Shown here in pieces: positions 13,301 through 24,207 of a stretch of DNA of 64,000 nt. The stretch lies in assembly GCF_032854445.1 (NCBI RefSeq), contig NC_088295.1:49215385-49279384 (forward strand). The letters are read 5' to 3'. A program made the translations under genes and the position numbers. Position 1 is the first letter of the stretch; each line of letters opens with the position of its first letter. The notes beneath the pieces are model-generated. The model was not told the origin of the DNA and did not search any database. It worked only from the letters and a program-made list of their open reading frames with translations. This stretch comes from Liolophura sinensis (lineage: Eukaryota > Mollusca > Polyplacophora > Chitonida > Chitonidae).

Positions 13301-15475
13301 AGCCGCGGCTGTTTGAGTGTCCAAATCACTATGTTGTATAACTGGAGTTGAAGTGGATTTATTCCGAACGGACGATAAAGACCTGTCCACAACTGTTCCA
13401 GCATCATTTACGGAAACAGACACGTGAACTGATTTTTCGGATGAACGAATCTTTTCTGTTTCTGTAGACTTGCAAGAATCTGGCCATTTTATTGGATCTG
13501 TTCCAAAACTTCGAGTTGTTTTTGCTACACCTGCTGAAGTCTGATCTCTTACATCGGAGTTCTCAGCTAAAGTTACTTCTGATTCACGATCTCCCTTTTT
13601 TCTATCAACCACTGGACATTTGCACTTTCTACACACTGCTCCCCTTCCGTATCCGAAACTGTGAGAAAGTGTTTGCCCTTGGGATGGGTCATCGTGTTTA
13701 TCACTTACAATGTTAACATGTTCTGTCATAATTCCTGAATCTTTTGTAACTGCACGGAGCGTAAGTCTCGCCTCTTCAGTGAGCATAGTTTGGATTCCGC
13801 GATTGCTTACTGGCCATTTTGTCCTCGGTAACCCCGCCGGTGCTGTCGGAGTATGGTCGCGGGTCGTGCCATTTGTCATCGGCTGTTTGGAATCCACATG
13901 AATTTTTTCTACACAAGACGAATCTATTGTATCATATTTCGCACGATGATCGTGCATGTCTGTCCCTGTCTTAGCTTGGACCCCTCGACTGGTAACGTCC
14001 GGGTAGACCTGTATCACTTTATTGAGCATCTCTATTAGCGGTGTATTTACCGCCACGTCGCTGCCCCCTAGGCTTGTCATGCTCTCTTGGTCATAGGTTA
14101 AAGTTCTCTCAGTCTGGGACTTGACGGTATGGCAGCTTGGTCTTTCCGTCAGAACCCCTTTGCTCTTCACATCCAGCTCGAGAGCATCGCTGCCCTTGTC
14201 CCGAGTTAGCACAGGAATAGTACCCACCTCCTTGTTGGCCGTTTGAATTACCTCTACAGGGTCCGTCTGTAATGACTTAGACCGCTCGGCAAATGGCTGC
14301 GCAAGGTTATAACCCATGGTGGTTGACGTATCCTCCATGGAAACCGTGTCGGTTTGCGTATCAGAGCATATAATGTCAGTAGGTAAGCTATCACTATCTC
14401 CATCACTCGAGCCATTGATCACAGACAGATATCCCAACTTCACTGAACCAGGGATAAACTTAACTTGCTTGGAAAGATCACTTGGTACTGGAGGAAGTGA
14501 CGGCTCCATGAGCATGGTTAGCTTCTCTTCTATTTCTTTTTTTAATAGCAACATTTCCAGGTTTTTATCCTTCAGAATGACATCCGTCAAATTACAAGTG
14601 CTCTCCAGGTTGCCCAGGCTCTCACGCAGCCAATCTTTATTCTGTAAGAAAGCCATAAATTCACCTCCTCCGAATACGCTCTCCACTTTTTTCAGCAGTT
14701 TTTTCTCCATGCCCCGAACTTGTGACGTGTAACTTATCGCCAGATCACGAATGCTTTCCTGAGTTTCTTTTTTTAGCATTTCACACTTGTTAATTGTGCT
14801 CAGCAGGTTTTGTACATCTGAGGCGCGACCTCTGCATTTGGCCATCAGATTTTCCAAGGCCGTCTTGTTCTTAGCAAATCCTTCACTGAAGGAGCAGACT
14901 TCGTGGTCCCGATGCTCCTGGAACGTACAAAGAATACACACGCAAGTCTCACATGGTTCACAGAAAAACCGAACGATTTCATCTGGGTGAACTTTACATT
15001 CAATATCCTTTTCATCCTCTATATCAAACAAACTGTGGTGCTCAGTAACTTTGGTTTTACGATGCAATTCCACGCATGATTTGCACAATAATTTGGAACA
15101 TTCCACACACTTCGAACATGCCTGGTTCGTTCGTGAACGCATCGTCTGACATATCTCACAAGATGGCGCTTTGACGGAGCGCCGTCTATTGACAACATCC
15201 GTCAAATTGGACACGAGAAAATTGTCCGGTAATCTCCGGACGCCCCCGTTAGGAATTTCCGTCTTTTTCCGACAGAGCGGACACGTAATGTAACGACTGT
15301 AGAGCGAGAAACGACTGGCTCTCTCTCGCTCTGAGTCAATATGCTGCTGAAGACAATCCGTACAGAAAGTGTGCAAACATGTTAACGTTTTGGGATCTTT
15401 GTATGTTTCGTGACAAATTTTGCAGATGAGAAATTGGTCATTTATTTCCTTGATAAATTTTGTCCCGCCCGCCAT
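10319..15475 (-). CDS. RING/B-box (TRIM-like) protein with very long disordered TQT-rich tail
   Basis: A single uninterrupted frame of 1718 codons. Residues 18-68 form a C3HC4 RING finger (C18, C21, C33, H35, C38, C41, C65, C68), typical of E3 ubiquitin ligases. B-box 1 lies at about 106-147 and B-box 2 at about 160-194, followed by a Leu/Lys/Glu-rich likely coiled coil at about 200-325, so the tripartite TRIM order is complete. From about 326 to the end no folded C-terminal domain (NHL, B30.2, filamin) is visible. Instead there is Ser/Thr/Asp-rich sequence with recurring S/T-x-T words and four TQT tripeptides (residues 373, 720, 1085, 1180), then a Pro/Lys-rich basic end (about 1599-1718). 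TRIM proteins are usually 400-900 residues, so the tail is exceptional. The start (ATGG, purine at -3) sits just before the RING; an out-of-frame ATG lies 5 bases upstream. Ligase activity is inferred from the family; the tail's role is unknown. Confidence 0.93.
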   Translation of the reverse strand: MAGGTKFIKEINDQFLICKICHETYKDPKTLTCLHTFCTDCLQQHIDSERERASRFSLYSRYITCPLCRKKTEIPNGGVRRLPDNFLVSNLTDVVNRRRSVKAPSCEICQTMRSRTNQACSKCVECSKLLCKSCVELHRKTKVTEHHSLFDIEDEKDIECKVHPDEIVRFFCEPCETCVCILCTFQEHRDHEVCSFSEGFAKNKTALENLMAKCRGRASDVQNLLSTINKCEMLKKETQESIRDLAISYTSQVRGMEKKLLKKVESVFGGGEFMAFLQNKDWLRESLGNLESTCNLTDVILKDKNLEMLLLKKEIEEKLTMLMEPSLPPVPSDLSKQVKFIPGSVKLGYLSVINGSSDGDSDSLPTDIICSDTQTDTVSMEDTSTTMGYNLAQPFAERSKSLQTDPVEVIQTANKEVGTIPVLTRDKGSDALELDVKSKGVLTERPSCHTVKSQTERTLTYDQESMTSLGGSDVAVNTPLIEMLNKVIQVYPDVTSRGVQAKTGTDMHDHRAKYDTIDSSCVEKIHVDSKQPMTNGTTRDHTPTAPAGLPRTKWPVSNRGIQTMLTEEARLTLRAVTKDSGIMTEHVNIVSDKHDDPSQGQTLSHSFGYGRGAVCRKCKCPVVDRKKGDRESEVTLAENSDVRDQTSAGVAKTTRSFGTDPIKWPDSCKSTETEKIRSSEKSVHVSVSVNDAGTVVDRSLSSVRNKSTSTPVIQHSDLDTQTAAADVKHKSTWSYVRQFSRGTLTDKIEEPDKKATNPQITTRSKTTNTPSVVVSHKASTATVKTMDSSTEILGSEQLKMVPILTDSSTSTDASLHTADECEETTEAGTNKNSILPLLFPVRTSVDGQLPVTVDSFTAMSPVKTRETETLTAQLPLSDRWTSTDVTQLSNASTATNVIHTNDKGVFTPRTAMSDQFTNTPKVELRECETEAIVTTTDNETLTDKMVFSDAQTGSELTFSDSTTWIDFQSHLEADTMTDPTSIKDKEMMVKPTMFSKRTNTSPGVDSLSRSVDGAFQVEFQPVLTRSLPELLLTYFPGPPSEPYQEISIPVPTVERGTMYSPIMTCDQSTMAMSILPTDESLTVSTQTPGAMYGEVNSYDWPYENDDLSYEEKATSTESLVYMGLLSELDNIDELFFVPNVTLETVSSATSLSDVSMETDRIEMLDQEMSTEQISLYDCSTQTYLTISPDEQNFPDPSQLLPSPSSDGSPALCMIDASTNTRPVRTMCRETSTPPRHLLSKSTMTHYVARTDKSTNTARRMSRWDLPQISTSEMGVSTDSLAQEDKDTMTVPSNLRDSCVSTDSMFLDEKMAECIVKLKNVSERLHSPTQKVPNESPFGSRSQLARRKLPDLEDMLIKPREVLENKASSPGDEHSSSSRSLTEDERQKQVQDLLLQTQIALQKTKSDATRKLQPITTLRAKSGDRLAAIEEEHYKSRSLPRQFPEREQLTGVRMGRQAMTPSRLPLLRYNSAPGRIATVPTQKGKMPRSPTRAVPTKIPAPVKAQETMPAQIPPLAADRRSSGQLPSLPAISETRTPSSCSGCSTVSCSSVETSSSGTVSSDIVPQHQLAKKPLSPSYSSSSTSSVQSAADPVKSQRKSAMSFMQKLLPRKKKFSASPSPEPQRPSPIASPKPTPKYKPEEKSPKSPKRARPFVYMRQRIFSIQHDGESSKPKKDKAKKVKSKSKTDISSPGSTRRETEDPGSRDPSACASLPTASKKN

Positions 15476-17604
15476 TGCATTCGTATCTCGACTGTGTCCT
15501 AAAATCTCCTTTTCTAGAAGTTTTATTTAAATTATAACATCTAATTACAATAAATGGAATAATCAACAGGTTTGTACCTGTGAATATCTCAAGGATTCAA
15601 CTAGATATGATAAAATAACGCTCACAGTGAGATAAAGAACACAATAAACAATATGGCGACACAACAGAGGTAGATGTGTTTCCGATTTGGGTAAGGTATC
15701 GTCGCCGAACGTTACGAATTGCCTTCAGTCCACTAAGAACGCTCACAGACTGGAGTCAGAAGAGTAAAGAAACTTAAGTACATGTAAATCACGTCATCCT
15801 TGATCGTAACATATATCCAGGTGATAATTAGTTATCAAGATGTTCCCATGATCCTGGAATGCGCAGCACCACACGATATCAGACACTCTGCAAAGCATAT
15901 TGAGCACAACATCTCGGTATTTATGTCAAACTTTCACATAAATCACATTTGCATAAGCCACATCTTCCGCAATAACAATATCTGGTTTTGTCTTTATCCT
16001 GAAAACGTTTTATCTCTGAGAACACACTAAAGCCGAATATATCAAATTCGATCCACCGAGAACCTTGTTCGGAATTGTACAGACAACTGGTCTGGAAGCT
16101 GAAATGGCCGGCAGTGTTGGTTCTGTTCACGGGGAAGGTACCAACGAAGCGTAATCGCCTGCAGCAAACTATCTAATAAACAGTTTTCACAAGTTCAATG
16201 TTTGTCCATGAACAAAATACTGTAATCGTAGATGAAAAGACGTCTTACACACATTTAATACGAGGCGCTACGAGAAGTAAGGAAGTTGTGTGACTCTTTG
16301 GGCCTCAGTGATCTGTTAAAGTGATCAGCCTTATCAAGCACAAATATGGCTTTCACTCGTATAGCACTGGTCCATTATTATTTATCGTAAGCATCCAACC
16401 CACGATGTCGTTAAATGGAAACAATAAACCCTGACCACAGCGAGAGAAAGTATTTGCGTCCGGAAAAAAAATGCTTGTGAGCGTCGGTCTCCCTTAGGCA
16501 ACTGGTGGTTGTTCAGGTGTCGATGCTTAAGGTTATAGGTCATGCTATCAATTTATCAGCCCTGCAGGTGAGGTCGTTGGCTCCAGCTTTAGAGGCTCTG
16601 GGTGAAGAATACCAGGATGGTTACATCAGTGATGGGCTTTACAAGGTGCAGCTGTGGTAGGTTGACTGAAGGGAAGCAGGGAGCCCGGCCGTATCTGCTG
16701 TTCTGATACCCCTAGTCCTTTTCTCAGGCGTGTAAACAAACGGAGTCACAGAACGGAATGCAGTCTCTTATTGATGGGGGTAAGCGGCTTCCTGCTGTCA
16801 TAGTGGGGAGTCTGGACAGTTTTTTTTTATCACAAGATGACGTCAGCCGGAGGAACAAAACACTCAATATCTCTACATCGAGCAGCGAAAATGTAAACTA
16901 TAGTCCAGCATATTTACCCACTACTGAAATCATCGGGCAAAATCGTGGGAACTTCGGAGCATTCTTCCTGTTGCCACCCAGTCACTGGCTCTGAAGAAAG
17001 GAATAAAGTAAAACATATATAAAATACTAAAACGGAGCACTTGATAGAACAAGCATATTAATTTCATATTTTTTCTGGCTTTAAGCTGAAACTTGGTGTT
17101 GTAGAATAATAGTTAGGCACTTGAAAGCAAAAGAAAAGTCTGTAAAAGAAATAAAAAAAATTTGAACAGAGCTTTGACAGTCTGATTGACTGACTGACCG
17201 ATTCATTTCTCCAATGGCACACAGCGTAGCCTGAAATACACAGTAGCACAGTGGTATGTTTGTATTCCAGATCAGTGACGAATAAATTGGCATTAAAACC
17301 ACTGCATTTTTTAACTATTGCTGCTTAAGCTATGGCGGTAGATGACATGTAATTTGCTACTATTTAAGCATTTAGATGAACAGCTAGAATAAAACGGTAA
17401 GTAAGGTAAATTGACAAGAGGCCGTATTTCACCGGCTACGTGTGACCATTTCTCAGTTTGGTTTTACTGTCCATGCTGTATGTATTTTATTACACTGTTA
17501 TGGAACAATTACGTTATAACAAGTGGTAATAATAAGTTGAGCTTTGACTCTGTCCTGTTGGGTCATCATTTGATGGATACACTCAAAACATTAATCCGTG
17601 AAGT
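15476..17604. other. Upstream region of the TRIM-like gene, no other gene seen
   Basis: Contains the presumed 5' UTR and promoter side of the minus-strand gene. A GATTTTAG/GACACAG-like acceptor about 20-30 bases before the start codon could end a 5' UTR intron, but it is weak. No supported coding exon on either strand. Confidence 0.4.
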
Positions 17605-17608
17605 TTAA

Positions 17609-18099
17609 CAGAAAGTGTGTTGTCTGCGATGCTAGAATGCAATCTGTTATTATAACATAATACTGTGTCATATTCCACATAAAAGAGACCTTTAGTTAGA
17701 AGTTACAAGTTCAACTTGCAACTTATAACTTCAAGCTAGAATAGGTAAACTAATTGTAGTTTGAAGTTCGACGTTACAAGTTACAATTTGTAACTTCTAG
17801 CTAGGTCTAGGTCTTTGATATCCTGTTAGCCTAACAGAATCTTTGATTTATTTATTTATTCGATTGGCGTTTTGCGTCTTACTCAGAGACATTTCATATA
17901 TATGATGGCGGCCAGCTTTATGGTTGGGGGAAACAGGGCAGAGCCTGGGGGAAAACCCACGACCATCCGCAAGTTGCTGACAGACCTTCCCACGTACAAC
18001 AGAATCTTTGTGTTGAATTAACAGAAGCGTGTGTTATATTCAACAGAATACTGCAATGGCAGAATACATTCTAGCATCACTCAAACAACAGGCTTTCTG
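17609..18099. mobile_element. TTAA-flanked inverted-repeat element (copy 1), with nested SINE
   Basis: Starts CAGAAAGTGTGTTGTC...GATGCTAGAATGCAATCTG and ends with the inverted match CATTCTAGCATCACTCAAAC...GGCTTTCTG, each end directly abutting TTAA (17605-17608 and 18100-18103). TTAA on both sides is the target-site pattern of piggyBac-type elements. There is no transposase frame, so it is non-autonomous. The extra length relative to the relative at 25385 is due to a SINE at 17845-17999 and further AACAG-rich sequence. Confidence 0.7.
17845..17999 (-). mobile_element. SINE family A nested in the TTAA element
   Basis: On the minus strand the body GGTCGTGGGTTTTCCCCCAG and tail (GACGCAAAACGCCAATCGAATAAATAAAT-like) are clear; the tRNA head is missing. 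It lies inside the inverted-repeat element and so inserted after it. Confidence 0.75.
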
Positions 18100-18602
18100 T
18101 TAAATATAACAGATTATATATTTTGAGAGTAGCTTTGATTGGTTGAGTGATTAGGTTGCTTCATCTAAAGACTCATTCCGTCAGGGTCTATTGGCATTAT
18201 TATCGAACAAGTATGCAAGAGATGTCAATCTAGTTTGATAGAGCTGAAAGGACACTCTGCCTGTCCATCAATTAATAGACTGCTTAATAGGGTACCCCTT
18301 GCCGCGCAAATGTGACTCGGTCTAAAGCTTAACTGCCTAACTGCCTTCTGGCAATGAATACGTAGTACGTTACTACAGCTAAAGTTTGTTCACAAAACGC
18401 CATTACAATGCTCGGAATGAGAATATATTACACAGCTTATCAATGACTTGTTTGGGCGGAAAGGTCCCTCGCCAGTTGACTGACTGATTTGTTTTCTCCA
18501 ATGATACATAACGTGTCTAAAACCCACTGCATCCCATTGTGTAAGTATTATTGTTTAAACGCCATGACACTTCGTCATGAAGACAGCATATGCCCATGTA
18601 TA

Positions 18603-18670
18603 ATCTTTATTTATTTAATATATGCTTTACGCCGTATCAAGAATATTTATCTTATACGACGGCGGTTACG
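18603..18670 (-). mobile_element. SINE family A, tail fragment
   Basis: TTTATTTATTTAATATATGC then TTTACGCCGTATCAAGAATA and TTATACGACGGCGGTTACGA match the 3' part of the family in minus orientation. Confidence 0.55.
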
Positions 18671-20154
18671 ATGTACAATGGAATAAGGCTAATTCTTTTC
18701 TAAATGTGTAGGCCTATAAGATCTATCAATAACACGAAAAATGAAAAGGTGAGCAGAGATGTCAATGATAGGTATATCTGACACATAGCTGAGTTGGTGG
18801 AGGACGGCTGTGCTGTGGTTGCAGTTGTCAGTGCTGTTGTTGTTGGGTAATGGTGTTCTTCATGATATCGGGTAGAACCTACATTTTTTATATGCATTCA
18901 CGAAAACACGATGTACCGCAGCCAGGGCTGCCAGGGCACGGTTATAAGTAGCACTCCAATATCATGAAGTATTTGGGTTTTTTTACATACCTTTTGTAAT
19001 ATTTGCCAAGAAATGTTGAGTTAATCATCTACTAGAAGGTCCACCTAGTTTTATGACTTAAATCCTATATTTCATCAGAGCAATTATACCTATATGCAAG
19101 CAATGGTAATAACGATCGAAATCAGTGATATAAAACATTGCCAAACATTGCCATTGCAATGACCATATTGGCCTGACTGGTGTCATCGGGCCATGCTACT
19201 GGTGAAAAACAATAATCATCACTGGGTTCTATATAATTCTGCTTTTGTGTACGAGGAGTCTCATGTTTTATTGCGCCTGTTTATCCAACGTTTACATTCA
19301 CTAGGATTACTGCCGTAATGGCAAGGCAACACCAGTCTACACATGTGCTAAGTTTTGACTGGGAAAGTCTTCATGTTCAGCAGCTAATGAGCTGCTTCGC
19401 TATTGCCCAGTTCTTCAGTTAAACACACCTGACCACCCATAAACAGGGGTTACGGTCATAAATACGTCCCTGGCTCATCGGCTGTCCGCTGGTTTTATGA
19501 TACGTTAATGTAGATTAGTGATAGCTACGGAGCCTGTCGAAATAGCCGACGTTTTCGCACGTGTAGTTTGGATAATTTCGTCCTCTCGTGTTAAGGAGAT
19601 CTAGGTCGTTCAGTGTCTGTGAAAGGGCTCTAAACCTCCCAAAGGTTAAAAACTGATAATTTTCCGAGTGTGTGGATCAAGGGTTCCACGCATCCACACA
19701 CACCGCTTCCGGGCTGTATTCTCTGCACCGTAACTGCACTTCTTTGGTCTGCTTGACTCTGAGTCTTGATCCAATGCATTGGAGAGCGCGCAAACCTCTG
19801 AATGTTTAACATTTTGAAATGATTTCATTCATATTCTGGTCTTTACTGTAAGTATGGTGGGAAATTCAGGATTTGCTCTTAAAGTCCTTTTCTCTCTTGT
19901 CTGGAATTTTGTGATAATTACAATGTATAACTGTGCCCTCTCAACTGCCATTCGTGTCTGAATTTTCATTGAACTTGCAAATATGATTCTTACTGGCGTG
20001 GCACAACCCAATAACGATCTCATTCAGACGATAATTTTGAACAACCTTACATAAAAATAACCAAAAATTCAGAGGAAGAGGGGACAATTCTAGTTTTTTT
20101 TTGAAATACCTAGAATCGAGTATATCATGAATACCTTTACCCACGTAAAGCCTA

Positions 20155-20504
20155 GCGCACACGGACAACATTTGTTGTCAAAAACGAGATTTGTTCATCC
20201 AGACAACGAAAAATCCTCGAAATTTACTCGTGTGCGGGTAACCTCAACATGAATTCCTGAGTCTGGAACACTTGGTCTACAAATTCAGCTTGTTTATTTT
20301 GGGCAACAAAAAAATCCAGCAACAAATGAACCGGACACAAGATTTCGCTTGTCTGCGGGTAATCTGGATCTTGTGAGATGGTTTGCCGTCTACATCAATC
20401 AATCAGCCTACTTTTTGGGGTCACATGACCTTGAACGCACCATGTGACGCTCTTCCGCCGCTGGAATCTTCAAAAATGGGACAACAAATGTTGCTTGTGT
20501 GCGG
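20155..20504. mobile_element. Inverted-repeat element in duplication copy 1
   Basis: Left end GCGCACACGGACAACATTTG and right end CAACAAATGTTGCTTGTGTG are inverted versions of each other (GCGCACACGG.CAACATTTGTTG versus CCGCACACAAGCAACATTTGTTG). The interior repeats CAACAAAT, ACGAGATTTG and TGTGCGGGTAA words. No coding capacity; a MITE-like element, class not assigned. Confidence 0.5.
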
Positions 20505-21311
20505 ATAACCCATATTCCAGATCATTTTACACTGGTGTCTGAAAATCCAATCTTCGACAACAAATGTAGTCTGTCCTCAATAAGCTTAAGACCACTTCTT
20601 TTCCCAGAACGACATCAGCGAGGAAGTATTTTAAACATGCAGTTATAGATCATGAATCGTTACTTCATGGTCTTTTGAAAATATATATCCTTTTCATAAA
20701 CCAAAAAATAAAAAAAAATTTTTAAGTAATAGAACCAAGTAATACCCCCTCTGTAAGCTAAAATGGACCACATGTGATTTATGTGTTTGTTAAACCATTA
20801 CCGGCCATGCTGTTCTAGGACGCTAGATGCCCACAGACTCTAGCATATATAATATGTGAAGTTTGTTTAGATTCGTGACAAAGTCTTCATATGCCATGCC
20901 TCATGTTTCCACCTACAATGGCACACAGCGTAGCCTGAAATACACAGTAGCACAGTGGTATGTTTGTATTCAGATCAGTGACGAATAAATTGGCATTAAA
21001 ACCACTGCATTTTTTAACTATTGCTGCTTAAGCTATGGCGGTAGATGACATGTAATTTGCTACTATTTAAGCATTTAGATGAACAGCTAGAATAAAACGG
21101 TAAGTAAGGTAAATTGACAAGAGGCCGTATTTCACCGGCTACGTGTGACCATTTCTCAGTTTGGTTTTACTGTCCATGCTGTATGTATTTTATTACACTG
21201 TTATGGAACAATTACGTTATAACAAGTGGTAATAATAAGTTGAGCTTTGACTCTGTCCTGTTGGGTCATCATTTGATGGATACACTCAAAACATTAATCC
21301 GTGAAGTTTAA

Positions 21312-21802
21312 CAGAAAGTGTGTTGTCTGCGATGCTAGAATGCAATCTGTTATTATAACATAATACTGTGTCATATTCCACATAAAAGAGACCTTTAGTT
21401 AGAAGTTACAAGTTCAACTTGCAACTTATAACTTCAAGCTAGAATAGGTAAACTAATTGTAGTTTGAAGTTCGACGTTACAAGTTACAATTTGTAACTTC
21501 TAGCTAGGTCTAGGTCTTTGATATCCTGTTAGCCTAACAGAATCTTTGATTTATTTATTTATTCGATTGGCGTTTTGCGTCTTACTCAGAGACATTTCAT
21601 ATATATGATGGCGGCCAGCTTTATGGTTGGGGGAAACAGGGCAGAGCCTGGGGGAAAACCCACGACCATCCGCAAGTTGCTGACAGACCTTCCCACGTAC
21701 AACAGAATCTTTGTGTTGAATTAACAGAAGCGTGTGTTATATTCAACAGAATACTGCAATGGCAGAATACATTCTAGCATCACTCAAACAACAGGCTTTC
21801 TG
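21312..21802. mobile_element. TTAA-flanked inverted-repeat element (copy 2), with nested SINE
   Basis: Duplicate of the element in copy 1, again flanked by TTAA (21308-21311 and 21803-21806). It carries the same nested SINE at about 21549-21703, so the duplication came after both insertions. Confidence 0.7.
21549..21703 (-). mobile_element. SINE family A nested in duplicated TTAA element
   Basis: Same insertion as in copy 1, carried along by the segmental duplication; not an independent insertion. Confidence 0.75.
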
Positions 21803-22304
21803 TTAAATATAACAGATTATATATTTTGAGAGTAGCTTTGATTGGTTGAGTGATTAGGTTGCTTCATCTAAAGACTCATTCCGTCAGGGTCTATTGGCAT
21901 TATTATCGAACAAGTATGCAAGAGATGTCAATCTAGTTTGATAGAGCTGAAAGGACACTCTGCCTGTCCATCAATTAATAGACTGCTTAATAGGGTACCC
22001 CTTGCCGCGCAAATGTGACTCGGTCTAAAGCTTAACTGCCTTCTGGCAATGAATACGTAGTACGTTACTACAGCTAAAGTTTGTTCACAAAACGCCATTA
22101 CAATGCTCGGAATGAAGAATATATTACACAGCTTATCAATGACTTGGTTTGGGCGGGAAAAGGTCCCTCGCCAGTTGACTGACTGATTTGTTTTCTCCAA
22201 TGATACATAACGTGTCTAAAACCACTGCATCCCATTGTGTAAGTATTATTGTTTAAACGCCATGGACACTTCGTCATGAAGACAGCATATGCCCATGTAT
22301 AATC

Positions 22305-22372
22305 TTTATTTATTTAATATATGCTTTACGCCGTATCAAGAATATTTATCTTATACGACGGCGGTTACGATG
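22305..22372 (-). mobile_element. SINE family A, tail fragment (duplicate)
   Basis: Duplicate of the fragment in copy 1, with the same TTTACGCCGTATCAAGAATA core. Confidence 0.55.
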
Positions 22373-23860
22373 TACAATGGAATAAGGCTAATTCTTTTCT
22401 AAATGTGTAGGCCTATAAGATCTATCAATAACACGAAAAATGAAAAGGTGAGCAGAGATGTCAATGATAGGTATATCTGACACATAGCTGAGTTGGTGGA
22501 GGACGGCTGTGCTGTGGTTGCAGTTGTCAGTGCTGTTGTTGTTGGGTATGGTGTTCTTCATGATATTCGGGTAGAACCTACATTTTTTATATGCATTCAC
22601 GAAAACACGATGTACCGCAGCCAGGGCTGCCAGGGCACGGTTATAAGTAGCACTCACATATCATGAAGTATTTGGGTTTTTTTACATACCTTTTGTAATA
22701 TTTGCCAAGAAATGTTGAGTTAATCATCTACTAAGAAGGTCCACCTAGTTTTATGACTTAAATCCTATATTTCATCAGAGCAATTATACCTATATGCAAG
22801 CAATGGTAATAACGATCGAAATCAGTGATATAAAACATTGCCAAACATTGCCATTTGCAATGACCATATTGGCCTGACTGGTGTCATCGGGCCATGGCTA
22901 CTGGTGAAAAACAATAATCATCACTGGTTCTATATAATTCTGCTTTTGTGTACGAGGAGTCTCATGTTTTATTGCGCCTGTTTATCCAACGTTTACATTC
23001 ACTAGGATTACTGCCGTAATGGCAAGGCAACACCAGTCTACACATGTGCTAAGTTTTGACTGGGAAAGTCTTCATGTTCAGCAAGCTAATGAGCTGCTTC
23101 GCTATTGCCCAGTTCTTCAGTTAAACACACCTGACCACCCATAAACAGGGGTTACGGTCATAAATACGTCCCTGGCTCATCGGCTGTCCGCTGGTTTTAT
23201 GATACGTTAATGTAGATTAGTGATAGCTACGGAGCCTGTCGAAATAGCCGACGTTTTCGCACGGTGTAGTTTGGATAATTTCGTCCTCTCGTGTTAAGGA
23301 GATCTAGGTCGTTCCAGTGTCTGTGGAAAGGGCTCTAAACCTCCCAAAGGTTAAAACTGATAATTTTCCGAGTGTGTGGATCAAGGGTTCCACGCATCCA
23401 CACACACCGCTTCCGGGCTGTATTCTCTGCACCGTAACTGCACTTCTTTGGTCTGCTTGACTCTGAGTCTTGATCCAATGCATTGGAGAGCGCGCAAACC
23501 TCTGCATGTTTAACATTTTGAAATGATTCATTCATATTCTGGTCTTTACTGTAAGTATGGTGGGAAATTCAGGATTTGCTCTTTAAAGTCCTTTTCTCTC
23601 TTGTCTGGAATTTTGTGATAAATTACAATGTATAACTGTGCCCTCTCAACTGCCATTCGTGTCTGGAATTTTCATTGAACTTGCAAATATGATTCTTACT
23701 GGCGTGGCCACAACCCAATAACGATCTCATTCAGACGATAATTTTGAACAACCTTACATAAAAATAACCAAAAATTCAGAGGAAGAGGGGACAATTCTAG
23801 TATTTTTTGAAATACCTAGAATCGAGTATATCATGAATACCTTTACCCACGTAAAGCCTA

Positions 23861-24207
23861 GCGCACACGGACAACATTTGTTGTCAAAAACGAGATTTGT
23901 TCATCCAGACAACGAAAAATCCTCGAAATTTACTCGTGTGCGGGTAACCTCAACATGAATTCCTGAGTCTGGAACACTTGGTCTACAAATTCAGCTTGTT
24001 TATTTTGGGCAACAAAAAATCCAGCAACAAATGAACCGGACACAAGATTTCGCTTGTCTGCGGGTAATCTGGATCTTGTGAGATGGTTGCCGTCTACATC
24101 AATCAATCAGCCTACTTTTTGGGGTCACATGACCTTGAACGCACCATGTGACGCTCTTCCGCCGCTGGAATCTTCAAAAATGGACAACAAATGTTGCTTG
24201 TGTGCGG
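23861..24207. mobile_element. Inverted-repeat element in duplication copy 2
   Basis: Duplicate of the GCGCACACGG...TGTGTGCGG-type element of copy 1, a few bases shorter because of single-base differences. Confidence 0.5.

Larger units (their letters stand above)
17212..20915 (+). repeat. Tandem duplication, copy 1 (~3.7 kb)
   Basis: The segment from CAATGGCACACAGCGTAGCC (17212) to ...CATGTTTCCACCTA (20915) is repeated directly downstream, starting at 20916, with a period of 3704 bases. All internal repeats occur in both copies at matching places. Differences are mostly one-base gains or losses, often in homopolymers, plus a 9-base CTAACTGCC difference near 18332. No supported coding exon lies inside; short frames are broken differently in the two copies. 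Confidence 0.95.

Noticed and set aside
12900-14732. Plus-strand ORFs of 124 and 138 codons
   Set aside because: They are antisense shadows of the 1718-codon RING/B-box frame, which has clear domains.
18700-18897. Minus ORF with a Thr-rich part and hydrophobic end resembling a stalk plus membrane helix
   Set aside because: The matching sequence in the second duplication copy is read in a different frame because of one-base indels, and no splice sites join it to a gene.
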